NCBI GenBank assembly: GCA_946811695.1
Contig: OX328132.1
Span: forward strand, 98,512,900 to 98,576,899
Reading direction: 5' to 3'
Source: Gonocerus acuteangulatus
Taxonomy: Eukaryota; Arthropoda; Insecta; Hemiptera; Coreidae
DNA: 64,000 nucleotides
Shown: positions 35,787 through 47,814 of the stretch, piece after piece
Layout: each line of letters starts with the position of its first letter
How positions within the stretch are numbered: position 1 is the first letter of the stretch
Translations under genes and position numbers: made by a program
The notes under the pieces: model-generated
The model's input: only the letters and a program-made list of their open reading frames with translations
Told to the model about the DNA's origin: nothing
The model's database searches: none

Positions 35787-36740
35787 CTAAAATGTTTTGT
35801 CTTGTATAGCCAAGTTTGCTTGATAGTCGACAGTCGTGCTTTCTGTGATATTTGTACGTCCGTGTAGCCAGATCATTGTGATGGATATGTTTTTCTCTGT
35901 ATTTTGTGTGATTGATTTTATATCTCTTTGACCATGGTTTGTGAGTGTCCTATACATATTGTTGAAAAAGAGCAATGAACTTTATTTTTTACCCATCGGT
36001 GAAGATGTTAAAAGTTTCTGTATATTGTATTTTTATTAATGCGAATAATGTCTTGTAAAAAGTCATTGAAAGTGAATCAGTCTTTTTCATTTATAGTAGT
36101 AATAAATTTATGCTGACATTTTTAAGTTCCCAAGGTGGAATACTTAAGTGTTTTGGATTATTTTTTTTTTGAGTCTGTCTGTTTTCGAAAAGCGGTATTA
36201 TTAAGCGTTTTTGTTTAGGCCATTTCTTTTGTTGGTTAAGCAGAAAGAAAATTATTAAAGCTGTACAAATTGAGATTTTTTGAAAACATTTAGTTCCATG
36301 ATTTTAACGTGTGAGCTCCAATAGAAGTTCGCCATAAACACACACAGCTAGGTTTCATCTGAATGCTCTTGTTGCAAGTCTTATTCCCGTATTGTGTACG
36401 GCTGGCACATGGATATGCTATGCACCCATATTCAAGTAAAGATCTTTTATAAGCACGATATATTGTAAGCATGAGAGACCTTGACCCCATTTTATGTTTG
36501 AAAGGAGATTTAAGAAAATCAAAGATTTCTTACACCTAGTAACAGGTTCTTCTTTATGGGGTAAAGATGTTGGTGTTTTTTCAAATGTGTCTTAAGAATT
36601 TTATGTTTTCTGTAATTGTGAGATTGTTTCCGTAAAGTGAAATTAATGGATTTTTCCTTTTTTAGTAATATAAACTTTCATTTCTCTAAATAGAATGCAA
36701 AACCAGTGCATGAACTCCAATTTTTGCCGTTGTCACATTT
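35787..36740 (-). pseudogene. Decayed I-clade LINE, RT thumb and RNase H end
   Basis: On the minus strand, in order: ISLYGNNLTITENIKFLRH (about 36650-36590), MLTIYRAYKRSLLEYGCIAY (about 36470-36410), and ISITMIWLHGRTNITES then DYQANLAIQDKTF (35880-35790). These match the RT C-terminal segment (xLYGxxI, IYRAYIRSxLDYGC) and the RNase H end (WLPGH, then A-DxxAKxA) of I/R1-type LINEs. The RNase H piece aligns with 55590-55680 in this window. Many frameshifts are present. Confidence 0.6.
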
Positions 36741-36929
36741 TCTATGATCTATTACATCAGTCACCCTTCTTCCGTAAAATGAGGCCTAATATTCCTGAAA
36801 TCCTGAAATAACCTCTCCCAAAATCGGATTCGTTGCTGTACAGAAAAAGATAACCTGTTTATCTGTCTCTCCTATATTTCAATATATAGAAATGGCAGAT
36901 AAAGAGGTCCTCTCTATCCATAAAAGTAC

Positions 36930-37190
36930 AATAATCTGGAGGTTTCTTCATTGTGTGATTGATAGAAGAAAGAAATTTTCCTATGGTGTGCTGCATGATC
37001 TAAGATGGTTGAAACTGCTCGATGAGACTAAGTGAAGAAAGTTCTACATGATTTCTTGACAATCTTCTGAAACAAGATTATTAAATCAGTAAAACTTAAG
37101 TAAGCCGCTAAATGCTATATTAGTCTAAATACATTCAAACAGAAACCTACCTTAGTGCCTTAGTGATGACGGTATTATGTGACTAGTTCC
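36930..37190 (-). pseudogene. Family R, old copy
   Basis: Keeps CACTAAG followed by GTAGGTTTCTGTTTG (donor), TTGTTTCAG (acceptor) and a last-exon peptide ISFFYQSHNEETSR with a stop. Confidence 0.35.
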
Positions 37191-37201
37191 CCATTTCCTT
37201 C

Positions 37202-37203
<2 letters not shown>

Positions 37204-37254
<51 letters not shown>
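37204..37254. repeat. (TA)n microsatellite
   Basis: Pure TA run ending in ACACACACACA. Confidence 0.95.
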
Positions 37255-37265
<11 letters not shown>

Positions 37266-37892
37266 CATATACATATATCAATTTTAACGGGGGCCATTTT
37301 CGGGGTGTGCTAGGAAGGTTCGATACAGATTTGAAGAAACTTTTCAAGTATTCCGTCATGAGTGCAATCTCAATAGCTACTTTCCTTCGGAGGAAAGTGC
37401 TAAACCTGTCAGTTGAGGAGAGTTCGTCAAAGACGGTAGTGGTTGCCGAGGTCCACCTAGGACAGTAGAGACCGTCAGTTGAACACTTCTCAAATTAAAA
37501 AAAAAAGTATTTTTCAGTTGACACGCATTTTATCAAATCCAGGCGTAAGGTTTTATCGTAGAATATGCTATGTAAGTAAGACAATAAACGATTAAAAGGA
37601 TACAGCTCAATTCTTTTCTTCATCAATAGATTATTTCTGTTTAATTCTTCTGAAGGATAGTTGCTTGACTTCTCAGTTACAAGACTCTTCTCCTTCCTTC
37701 GTGGTGAACGCATGGGATCACCGCGGAATTGCGGAGGACTTTCGCAAACAATATTTTACGCGCAGACTTCCACAATTCCGAGTGATCGAACAGCGTTAGG
37801 ATTTCCATTGTAGACATCCTCTGGTGCATGTAAAAGAGTTTCAAACGAGGAATAATGAACTGAAAAAAGATCTTATAAATTGAAATTTAAAA

Positions 37893-38060
37893 GGGGTCTC
37901 TCGTGGTCTAGTGGGACCTTAGATTCATAAGAGGGAGATGGTGGGTTCGATCCCCATCGGCGGCAAGAATTTTCTCATCCCACAGCTCGGGTAAATTCCT
38001 GCACCCTAGATGTCGGCACTAATGGCTTAGTTGTCGAAGCGCCGTAAAAAAAAAAAAAAA
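37893..38060 (+). mobile_element. tRNA-derived SINE (S1), internally deleted
   Basis: Starts GGGGTCTCTCGTGGTCTAGT, has box B GGTTCGATCCC, and ends GCACTAATGGCTTAG, GCGCCGT and A15. It lacks part of the anticodon arm. Confidence 0.75.
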
Positions 38061-38335
38061 GTTTTGGGATTTTCGTATATTTTCTAAAATATATCAAAAA
38101 CGGTTGGGAAATCGTCGTAAGTGGAAGATGACCATTCGAAAGCTTACTAAATCCCCTACAAAAAATACCATGTGTAATTTTCGATGTGGCGACCCGAGAA
38201 ATAAGCGTTTAAAACTTCAAAATTTTTAGTTTTTTTTCTTTTTAAGAGGTTTTTGTCACTGTTTACCTAACCTTTTATTTGGTTATTGTTTTTTTAGTTG
38301 CATTTAATAGTCAAATTAGTAAAAAAATAAGATTT
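38061..38335 (+). repeat. Old relic of the family F interior (E segment)
   Basis: Keeps CCATTCGAAAGCTTACTAAA and AGCGTTTAAAACTTC. It lies directly after the SINE tail, so both may have arrived together. Confidence 0.45.
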
Positions 38336-38760
38336 TAAGGACCATTTTCATTCATGTCTGAAAATATAAATAAACTCAAAATTTAAAGAATATTTGGAAA
38401 ATATCCTTAAGAGTTTGAAGAAAATAATGCTTAAAATTAAAAAAAAAAAAAAAATGGATTGGACGGGGATTAATAATAATAAAAAGGCAGGGGGAGACGA
38501 CCCTCCCCTATCCGGTGTAACAGAACACCGCACTCAAAGCACAAACAGAACACTAAACACGCAAGGTCGCCTACAGTGGGTACCTTCCCTGGGTGCTTTG
38601 TCTGATATTAGGTATAAAATACACGACACATTAACAATGGTAAGAAGAAAACAAACAGGTTCGGACGAATTCGGATTGAGGGCTGCTCCAGTGGGAGTCG
38701 ATTGTCATCCCCCGCAACAGAAGCCGTAACGAGCACGTATGTACACTGCCAACGGTTCAC

Positions 38761-39879
38761 ATTTCACGTACAGCATCCAAAAAGATTCTGACTTAGGTTG
38801 TACTTCTCCCGCTCCTGTGAGACAAAGGCCAAGATGTACGCAGAAACGCATAAAATGAACTAAATACGGTCATATTACAGTTACGCGAGCGTACTATCTG
38901 GCCACAAATTGGTAAGCTCAGAAAACGGGCTAGACGAAGAGTTTCATCTTTTACTGGAAAGTGTTTTATCCAGATGAAAGGCTTGCCTAAATGTCTAAAG
39001 AGAGAAACTATGACATACAAGACTACCTGATTGAACTACGCAGGTGGAAGTCAATATATAGGTATAATATACTCATTTAAAATATAAAAAATACAATACA
39101 TATACAAAAATACAGAAATATTTTAAAGACTATGACAATACAGTTGACGATCCTTAATTTATTTAATTACATAATAGTATTTTTATTAAGTTTTACTTTT
39201 CCAAATATATACTTTATGTAAATCAGAAAAGTAGATACAATGTATATGTGTATGTATTAAGGATTACATATCCATTCCCTACCAAAATGTACTCTCAGCA
39301 AGCTACTTTACTAGCAGAAATCTACTACTTACTTTTACTAAAACTAAACGTAAACATTACAGATACACCAGAATATATAAATGTTATACAATTTGTTTAA
39401 GGTACCTACGAAATAATAATTGCATTGCTTCCTAACTAACTAAATAAATAAATACATTTTGTGTAATGAGATATAAATAGGTCTTATCACTAAATGGTTT
39501 TATATAAACATTATTCCATAGTTATCACCAATTATTAATTATTTTACACGTAGTGTATGAATTATTAACATATTTCCGTGAACATTTTGCAATCTTTCTG
39601 CACTTTGCTGATGTGTCAAGCGTACCTAATTGCTGGTAGGCTCTCTTTAAGAACAATTGTTACTCTTGAGAGTATTGCAGCAATAGGTATATCTCGACTT
39701 CTAAAGGTTTCCTTTGATGATAATGATACTTGGTATGATGAATTTGAAGTAAGTTACTATTTGAACTGTATTAGAATGATTTAAATTTATTTTATTACTT
39801 ATTAAATTTTCGATTGGCTGCTCCGAACTCAGCAGCGAGCGCAGACAGGCTGTGCTGTGCGTAGTGAACAGTCGTAGTA
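38761..39879. other. No supported gene
   Basis: AT-rich. An open frame at 39578-39784 has no recognisable motif, and I cannot support it. Confidence 0.45.
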
Positions 39880-40032
39880 GCGACTTGAGCGCGTGATTGA
39901 GTCTGTGAGGACTAGCTGGAGACGATATTTTGATCTATGCGCATATGATCGTTGACAAAATTAATTTGTACGTATATATATATATATAAGGGAAGGTGTT
40001 TTACCTTTGACCACTTTGCCAAATTGAATTTT

Positions 40033-41953
40033 GTTGAAAACACTTCTCAAGTTAAAAAAAATTATTATTCAGTTGACACGCATTTTATCATATCCACCCA
40101 TAAGGGTTTATCGTAGAATGCGCTATGTAAGTAAGACAATAAGCGATTGAAAGGATACAGTTCAATTATTTTTTTCATCAATAGATTATTTCTGTTTTAT
40201 TCTCCTGAAGGATAGCTGCTTGACTTCTAAGTTACAAGACTCTTCTTTTTCCTTCGTGGCGAACGCATGGGATCACCGCGGAATTGCGGAGGACTTTCGC
40301 AAACAATATTTTACGCGCAGACTTCCACAATTCCGAGTGATCGAACAGCGTTAGGATTTCCATCGTAGACATCCTCTGGTGCATGCAAAAGAGTTTCAAA
40401 CGAGGAATAATGAACTGAAAAAAGATTTTATAAATTAAGATTTTAAGTGTCAGTTTCATGTCTGAAAATATAAGTAAATTAAAAATGTAAAGAATATTTG
40501 AAAAATATCTTTAAGAGTTTGGAGAAAATAATGCTTTAAATAAAAAAGAAAAAAAAAAGAAGAAGGTGTCTCAACACTTTTTCAATTTATTAGGCGGGAA
40601 TTAATAATAATATAAAGGCAGGGAGCGAGTGATGTGCAGAGTTGCTTCCCGAGTAACAGAACACCGCAGACAAAGCACAAACAGTACACTAAACACACAA
40701 GGTCGCCTACAGTGCGTACCTTCCCAGGGTGCTTTGTCTGATAGTAGGTATAAAATTCAAGACCCATTAACAATGGTAAGAAGAAAACAAACAGCCTCGG
40801 AGGAGTTTGGAGTGAGGGCTGCTCCAGTGGGAGTTGATTGACAACCCAGATTCAAAAGACTCTCTTGAATGAATGAATGAATGAAAAGTTTTATTCTTAT
40901 TCCGGGACAGAAGTCCCATAGGAATAATTTTGAAATTACAAAATAATTTTGAATTTTACGTATAAACTTAAAAACTTATAAATGCTATCAGTATCAGTAT
41001 ATAGTGTACAGCTTCAATATAGACTAGGGGTTGGGTAAAACTTGGAGGGATAGAAGGTGGTGGAAGAGTCGGGATTTAAAGGTTTCAAGGTTGGTAGAAT
41101 GGCGGACAGACAGAGGTAAGGAATTCCATAGCGAGGTGGCACGGGTGACGAATGATTTTTCGAATATTGCTGTTCGGTGGGAAGGAATATAAAGATCGGA
41201 AGGACGAGAAAGGGGGTTACGGGAGTGAACCGAGGATTTAAATTTAAGAAGTTGAAAAATATAAGAAGGTCTACGGGATTGAATTGCTTGGTAAAGGACT
41301 GAGCCAAGGAAGTACTGACGACGATAAAGAGGGAATAGCCAATTTAGCTCCTGGTAGAAATGTGATATGTGGGAGTCTCTGGGGATCCCGAGGATAAAAC
41401 GAATGAAACAGTTCATGAGGCGTTTGAGTTTTGCCTCGAGATCGCCAGAAAGTCCACCGTACACCAAACAACCATAGTCAAACTGGGGGAATAATAGGGA
41501 AGTTACGAGGAGTTGACGGGTCTTTGTTGGCAGGAGATGGCGGGAGAGGTTGAGCTGTCTCAGGATAAATATGGACCGACGGGAAATTTGGGAAATATGA
41601 TTTTTCCAGGAAAGGTTCTGATCAAATATGATCCCAAGATTTTTAACTGATTTACAATATTTTATAGGGATGCTGTTAAGGTAAAGGGCTGGAAAAGGGG
41701 AAGTAGAACTTATGAGGGATTGGGAGCCTATAACAATGGCTTTGGATTTGTCTGGATTCAGGGAAAGCTTATTACCTGCAGCCCAAGCATTGATGTTGTT
41801 AAGATCTACTTGCAGCTTGTCTACAGCATCTCGTAGCAAAGAGGGCTTAAAGGATAGGTAGATTTGGGTATCGTCAGCGTAAAGATGAAACTTGGAATGA
41901 ACTATGGAAAGAGGAAGATCATTGATGTAAACAGAAAATAGAGTTGGGGATAA
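40033..41953. repeat. Segment copied from 49222-51862
   Basis: Nearly identical to 49222-51862 without the 710-bp insert, in the same orientation. It joins parts of two unrelated elements (family H and the 3' part of a CR1-like LINE) and ends abruptly inside the reverse transcriptase, so it was copied as DNA and not retrotransposed. Confidence 0.75.
40868..41953 (-). pseudogene. CR1/Jockey-superfamily LINE, RT C-terminal part
   Basis: The minus strand keeps about 310 uninterrupted codons to a stop at 41024: SPTLFSVYINDLPLSI, FHLYADDTQIYLSF (catalytic YADD), LNPDKSKAIVIGSQ, LGIIFDQNLSWKNHI, then the C-terminal R-R-x-LY-S-R-I thumb-like region. The 3' end is a (TTCA)n tail (complement of 40867-40884), typical of the CR1/L2 group. 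The 5' side is cut at 41953 by the copying junction, so it cannot be functional. Confidence 0.8.
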
Positions 41954-42048
41954 CTTGCGACTTGAGCGCGTGATTGAGTCTGTGAGCACTAGCTGGAGAC
42001 GATATTTTGATCTATGCGCATATGATCGTTGACAAAATTAATTTGTAC

Positions 42049-42088
<40 letters not shown>
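42049..42088. repeat. (TA)n microsatellite at Tigger-like element end
   Basis: Pure TA run directly before the left terminal repeat. TA is the expected target of Tc1/mariner-type insertion. Confidence 0.9.
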
Positions 42089-42092
<4 letters not shown>

Positions 42093-42276
42093 GAAGGTGT
42101 TGTACCTTTGACCACTTTGCCAAATTGAATTTTTTTTTGGCTTGAATATTAAAGCTAAATTCATTTTTTTTTATTTCATTGTAATTGATATTCTATTGCT
42201 TATCATTTATAATTTTTTCAAGGTTCTAGCTTTACATTTAGTATTTTTTATTAATTTTTAAAAAAATAATCGTTTA

Positions 42277-42343
42277 GTGGTCAAAGGTACAACATGTAGT
42301 TGTACCTTTGACCAAGGGGTGTTGTACCTCTGACCACCTAAGA
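42277..42343. repeat. Subterminal inverted motif pair of the Tigger-like element
   Basis: GTGGTCAAAGGTACAAC faces GTTGTACCTTTGACC, followed by a third copy TGTTGTACCTCTGACCAC. Likely transposase-binding repeats. Confidence 0.55.
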
Positions 42344-42509
42344 ACAACACAGCAGTGCAGAAAAAAAATGTTATTCAGTAATATTGTATTTAATTGTAAG
42401 TTCAATAAATACAGGAGAATGATGTATGAATAATAAAAAAGCTATTATTGATATTATGTTAAGCTTAATATGCCGAAAAATCCAGTCCAATCGATAATCG
42501 TTTTAACTG

Positions 42510-42690
42510 TCAAGCAGATCCACTAGCAATAGTAGGGTATGGAAGTTTATCCAGAATGTCTTCGACATCCATATCATACAAATTTTCATCTTCTCTCGTA
42601 AACTTGTCACTTAAAGTTTGTTTTTTCAAATATTGGATCTTAAACATTGGACATTTAATACCACTGATATCTTACTAAATATGTAATAGT
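42510..42690 (-). pseudogene. Tigger/pogo-like transposase C-terminus
   Basis: The minus strand reads ISGIKCPMFKIQYLKKQTLS, then DEN-YDMDVEDILDKLPYPT and a stop at 42510. The order of a hydrophobic KC motif, an acidic D-EDI segment and KLPxPT matches the C-terminal end of DDE_1 (pogo/Tigger) transposases. It is separated from its upstream part by the inserted elements. Confidence 0.4.
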
Positions 42691-42698
42691 CTTTTAGC

Positions 42699-42733
42699 GC
42701 GGTTCCTCCCTCCCCCATAGGGAGGAACCCCGC
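42699..42733. other. GC-rich terminal hairpin of family F
   Basis: GGTTCCTCCCT (42701-42711) pairs with AGGGAGGAACC (42719-42729) around seven bases. Confidence 0.6.
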
Positions 42734-42851
42734 TTATAGGGTTGATACAATGAAACAATCCGGAAGTGCCGACTAGAAAATTTCGCGTTTCAGAACCCCT
42801 AGAGACCGAAAATAACGGTGGTTAAAATTTGTATATATATATATATGTATA

Positions 42852-42890
<39 letters not shown>

Positions 42891-43835
42891 CTGTTCGCTC
42901 ATTTCTGGCTTCCCTGATGGTCCGATTTTGATGAAATTTGGTACAAAAATCCGTCGTACGATTTGAAAGGTCAAGTTCGTTAACCAGCAGAATCCGCCCA
43001 CTGGAAGATGGCGTTTGGGGCGAAATTCGCGCAAAAAAAATCGTAACGCTTACGTTTTTGAGTTCATAAGCTTGTAAGTACTCGTTTTATAGGCTTCTTG
43101 GGCTAGGAAAACGAATGGAACCATTTTCAATGCGATAGCTTTAACCGTTTTCGAGAAAACTGAAAAAAACATTTTTGAATGCCGTTTTTGGTTTGGGTAC
43201 TTAGAGTCATGGGATTCAGTTGAAACATTTACTGCATGTTCTACATTCATTAAAACTAATATGTTGAAATTTTGGTTGCGTTTGGAGTTAAGGAAGGGTT
43301 AGAATAAAATATTTTATTAACAGACATAAAAAAGTTTTGGTAACTTTGTATACTTTCCTTAATATCTCGAAAAAGGTTGAGAATTTTGGAAAACGGAAGG
43401 ATACTATTAGAAAGCTTACTAAATGTTCTACAAAAAAGGTTCTAATGAAAGTTTTGATTAGGCGATGTCAATCGGAGAAATAAGTGCTTAAAACTTTAAA
43501 GTAATTGATTTCGCTTATTCGAACTGTTTTTTTGTCTTTGATTTTGATACTTAAAATTATGGGATTCAGTTGAAACATTTTCTGCATGTTTGAATTTCAT
43601 CAACACTAATATGTTAAAATTTTGGTTACGTTTGGAGCTAAGGAAGGATTAGAATGAAATATTTTATTAACAGACATGAAATGTTTTGGGAACTTCGTAT
43701 ACATTCCCTAATATCTCGAAGACGGTTAGGAATATTGGTAAACGGAGGGTTACCATGCGAAAGCTTACTAGATGTCCTACAAAAAAGATTCTGAAACAAT
43801 TTTTGATTAGGCTTTGATTAAACTTTGAAGTAATG

Positions 43836-43920
43836 TCAGCTTTGGATTTGTCGATTTCCTTCAAATCTCTTGAAACTGTCGAGGCTCCTACTCCGAGTTC
43901 TTTGGCATATTCCCTAGTGT
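43836..43920 (-). pseudogene. Mariner-type transposase HTH relic
   Basis: The minus strand reads TREYAKELGVGASTVSRDLK and EIDKSKAD, parallel to 14871-14960. Confidence 0.6.
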
Positions 43921-45629
43921 TTTTACTTGCTTATAGTAGTCAAATGTATTTGCCAATAAAACAGGATACGTATAATTAGAATCAATATTTTGTTTGTTAG
44001 AATTCGAAGATGCCGTATGAATATCTAGATTACAGTACTGGTGTTGATTTCGTTCTTTAGAATTATTCTTGGTATTCCCTATTTTCATCTGTTACCCATA
44101 GTTTTTTATTATTAGTAATTTTTTCTTATTGATTATAGAATATAAATCTATTTGGCTATAAAACAGGATACGTAAAATTAGTGACAATATTTCGGAGATT
44201 TCTGAGCGAAATACTTTTAAGATTTTCTACCACCACGAACGGCTTTTTTCCTCTATTTTTATCCACTAGATAGGCTTTATTTTGCATATTATTCTATATA
44301 AGTTTTATTCAGCAGGGGATTCTGATGAAATGTCGTGTTTTTGCTGTGGATTTTAAATACGATGTATCTTTGATTGGATAACATTAGCGAGTCTACATAG
44401 TTAAGAACCGACAACGGAGGATTACTTCTTGCTATGATTTAGTCTACATATGTATATTAAGTCCTAAATCCAAAAAATAAACTTCACAACGGTTAGATAC
44501 TATGAGCGTATATGGCGGTTCAATGCCCGTAGAACACAAGGAGGCCGCAGGAAATTTACCTGCTAAGAGTTAATCCTCAAGAGCTGTAAATATACCCCAG
44601 GTATCTGCCGACACAAATACAAAGCCTAGGCGGAGAGCACCCCAAAAACACAGATCCAAAAATAGGTTATATACTAAATATTCATAAAGACTACTTAGTT
44701 GTAAACCGATTCATCAATTAGCAATCAATAGTTTTCAACAAAGGTTATATACTAAATATTGATAAAAAGTATTTAATTAGAAAAAAAACAATATTCCACA
44801 AGACTTGTTTTTGGTCCATTTGTGTCTACTCCATAGACTTAATTAGGTATATTATTCTATTGTAGTTGGGCAACTAAACTTTGTTTTATTTTGTTAAATA
44901 AAGTTTTTTTTTTTGACTTGTTATTCGTCAAGACTTTTATTTGTCCTTGTGCATTTACTAGATACGTTTTATTCGGTATATTATTCTATATAGGCTATAT
45001 TAGGCAGGGTATTCTACTCAATCTTGTGTACTTCTTGATCCTTCTGTACATGGGCGTATATAAAAACAATTTCGGGGGGGGGCTGAGACCATTTCCAGGG
45101 TATGGAATACTAAATATTTAGAGCTTGGAATAGTTTTAGGCAACTAAAACGCTATTGCACGTAAAATAAAATATGTTTTATGAACTAAGTGATCTTATTT
45201 AATTTATTTTTAAGGGTTTTACGAGAAGTTTTTATCATCAATTCAAAATTTCGGGAGGGGCTGCAGCCCCCTCAGCCCCCCCCCTCATATACGCCCATGC
45301 TTCTGTATCCTCTAGAAAGGCTTTATTAGGCATATTTTGTATTGATTTATAGACGTTTGCTTTAGAATGAGAGCCAGATTCTGTAATTTCCGCTTCTGTG
45401 TAAAAGTTAGCTACTGTCGGTGTCCCTGACGCCTTAATATCACTTTTATTCGAGATGTTCGAGAGGATTTTGACAATTTTCACGAGATATATAAAAAAAA
45501 TAAGTTTATTTCTTTTCTAAGCTTATCAAATGGCACTAGGGACATGAACGGAACCGCGCTAAGATGCTGCAGTTCCTGCGAGTCGGACTTTTTACTTTTA
45601 TTTTTAAAAAGGAAAAAATTTCTTTATTA

Positions 45630-45631
45630 CA

Positions 45632-45662
<31 letters not shown>

Positions 45663-47800
45663 GGAATCTGTACAAAATATAAAATGTACAATGATCAAGT
45701 GTGTTGATACAGATATTGATATGTACTTTTATATGATCAAAACGGAAAAAAATAAAAAATAAAATAAAATAAGTACAAAATTTGGAAGAAGCCAACCATT
45801 GTTAGCACTTCCTAGTTATTTAACTAAGTATTTCAATGAATCCAGAGGGATCAGGCAAGTAAATTGTCTCGGGGACACTGTCTCTTTAGCCGCCTGGGAG
45901 GATTGTCTGGATGGGATTGGGATGATAAGGATTGACCTTCAGGATTAGGTTGGTAAGACAATTTGGAGCGGAACGTTTGGAAACGGGTTTTAGCGAGGTC
46001 AAGGACAAATGGGATGTTAAGGTCACTGTGTAGGGTTTTGTTGGATACATAGAAGAGGGCATTTACAATTTTACGGAGGAATTTTGGCTGGAATGCCTGT
46101 ATTCTGTTGATGTTGGATGGTTTTGCAGATCCCCAGAGTTCAAGTCCGTATGTCCATATTGGTCAAATGATTGTTTTGTATATCGTTAGTTTGTTCTGTA
46201 TTGATAATTTAGATGAGGGTCCAAGGAGTCGTCTAAGTAGTCCTTATCGTTTGTTCAGTTCTTGTCTTTTCAGTCTCGTGTGAGGGTTCCATGTCAGTCG
46301 GCTGTCAAGGTATAATCCTAGATATCGAACCTCGCTGGATACTGGTAATGGAGTGTTTTTAAGGTAGACTGTGTGAATGTAACCTGTTTACATTTTTCAG
46401 GGTTGATTTTAACTCTCCATCTTTCACTCCAATGCTGAATATCGGTAAGATGTTCCTGCAGGTGTTGGGATGCTACTGGGGGATCAGGGGAAGTTGATAG
46501 GATGGAAGTATCATCTGCGTAGGTGGTCAGTAAGGTATGAGGGTGTGGGGGAATATCCGCAGTGTAAAGGAGGAAAAGGAGAGGACCAATAATACTCCCT
46601 TGAGGGACACCAGCGTTTATGGGGCAGGTAGGGGAAAGACTTGTACCTTGCTTAACTCGGAAGGATCTGTTTGAGAGGTAGGATTTGAGGATAAGGAAAT
46701 AGGTGTGAGGAAGTATAAGCTTTACTTTGTAAAGTAATCCCGGGTGCCAAACCCGATCGAATGCTTGAGCAACGTCGAGAAAGGCACTCGTGCAAAAACT
46801 CTTACGTTCAAGCGAGGAGGATATTGAGTCTACAACTCGTAAACACTGTTGTATGGTGGAATGCTGGAAGCGGAAACCAAATTGGTGGTTGGGGATTTTC
46901 TTCGAGGATTCTATGATAGGAAGGATTCTTTTGTAAAGGCGTTTTTCGAATATTTTGGACATTAACGGCAGAAGGCTGATTGGTCGATAGGAAGAAGGGC
47001 AGTGGGAATGTTTAAAAGGTTTGGGAATAACAATAATAACTGAGTGTTTCCAGGGGTTCGGGAAATGGGTTGTTCTAAGGATCGAGTTGTACAGGTACGT
47101 AAGGAATATAATGGCCTTCTGGCGGAGGTTTTTGAGAATTGTGGAGGTGATGAGGTCGTAACCGGGAGATTTCCTAGGGAGGTGTTTGATGATGTATTTT
47201 ACTTCGGACGGATGGAAAGCTTTGGGAGGGAAAGACAAAGGTAAAGGAGAATTCAGGTAGTCTACGATATCTTCATCATGGGAGGGGTTCGTTTGAGGAT
47301 TAGGGGAAAATACTGAAGTAAGGTGTGTGGAGAGAAGGAGCGCCTTTTCTTCATCACTTCTGGCCCAGGACCCATCACTGCGTTTGAGAGGGGAAGGAAT
47401 TAGGTGAAACCTGAGGATTTTACGAGTGACTGTCCACAAAGAACAGTCTTGTGTAGAGAGGGATGAAAGGTATTCGTTAAAGGATTCTGAACGGAATTGA
47501 GATAGGGAAGATTTTAGTTGTCGCGTCAGTCTGTTGTATGCGTTTCTGTCGGAGGGATAGCGTGATCTTTGCCATAGAGCTCTGGCCCGACGCTTGGCTG
47601 CAAGAAGTTCTTGGATGTGGGTTGGAAGTTGCAGTTTGGGTGGGGGAGGTAACCCTGTCCTTGGTCGGCATGAATTGCGGGCACTGTCCTGAATGGCTTT
47701 AGTAAACGATTCAGTGGCTTTGTCTAGGTCTGAGGGGGTTTTTAGGGAAACGGTTAGGTCTATGGAGCGCTCTAGGTTGAGCTGACCGTATTAAATTAAA
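45630..47800 (-). mobile_element. Jockey-clade LINE, 5'-truncated
   Basis: One continuous minus-strand frame of about 490 codons (47789-46318) has these features: LLAAKRRARALWQRSRYPSD linker, SSYRPISLLPLMSKIFEKRL (RT 2), TSAFLDVAQAFDRVWH (RT 3), NAGVPQGSIIGPLLF (RT 4), TTYADDTSIL (RT 5, catalytic YADD), and WRVKINPEKCKQVTF. A frameshift near 46378 separates the thumb part (YLKNTPLP then SEVRYLGLYLDSRLTW), which continues with stops to about 45850. An A-rich 3' end lies at 45632-45655. The order, spacing and VxLNNTPIP-like motif are typical of Jockey ORF2. The endonuclease and ORF1 are absent. Confidence 0.85.
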
Positions 47801-47814
47801 AAAAAAAAAAAAAA

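Larger units (their letters stand above)
37256..38760 (+). repeat. Family H, older interrupted copy
   Basis: 37256-37880 matches 49030-49620, and 38340-38760 matches 49640-49848 plus 50570-50750. The gap is filled by a SINE and an E relic (37893-38335). Both copies start at a (TA)n with ATTTTAACNGGGGCCATTTT. Identity of the family is unknown. A short minus-strand frame (MSTMEILTLFDHSELWKS in the younger copies) is disrupted here. Confidence 0.55.
39880..42132. repeat. Direct duplication (153 and 176 bp) flanking a copied segment
   Basis: 39880-40032 and 41957-42132 are the same sequence: GCGACTTGAGCGCG, AGCTGGAGACGATATTTTG, a (TA)n and the first 40 bases of the Tigger-like end. They differ by one substitution in AGGACTAGC/AGCACTAGC, one in the Tigger end (TTTTACC/TTGTACC) and by (TA)n length. 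The inserted segment 40033-41953 sits exactly between them. Confidence 0.7.
42694..45562 (-). mobile_element. Composite family F element with 13-bp inverted termini
   Basis: TTAGCGCGGTTCC at 42694-42706 and its exact complement at 45550-45562 bound 2869 bp. The left end continues into a strong hairpin (42699-42733). The repeat also extends about 35 bp beyond the right motif (ATGCTGCAGTTCCTGCG), so the inverted pair may be subterminal. A (TA)n lies at 42835-42887 and a mariner HTH relic at 43836-43920. It is inserted into the Tigger-like element. Class uncertain. Confidence 0.5.
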
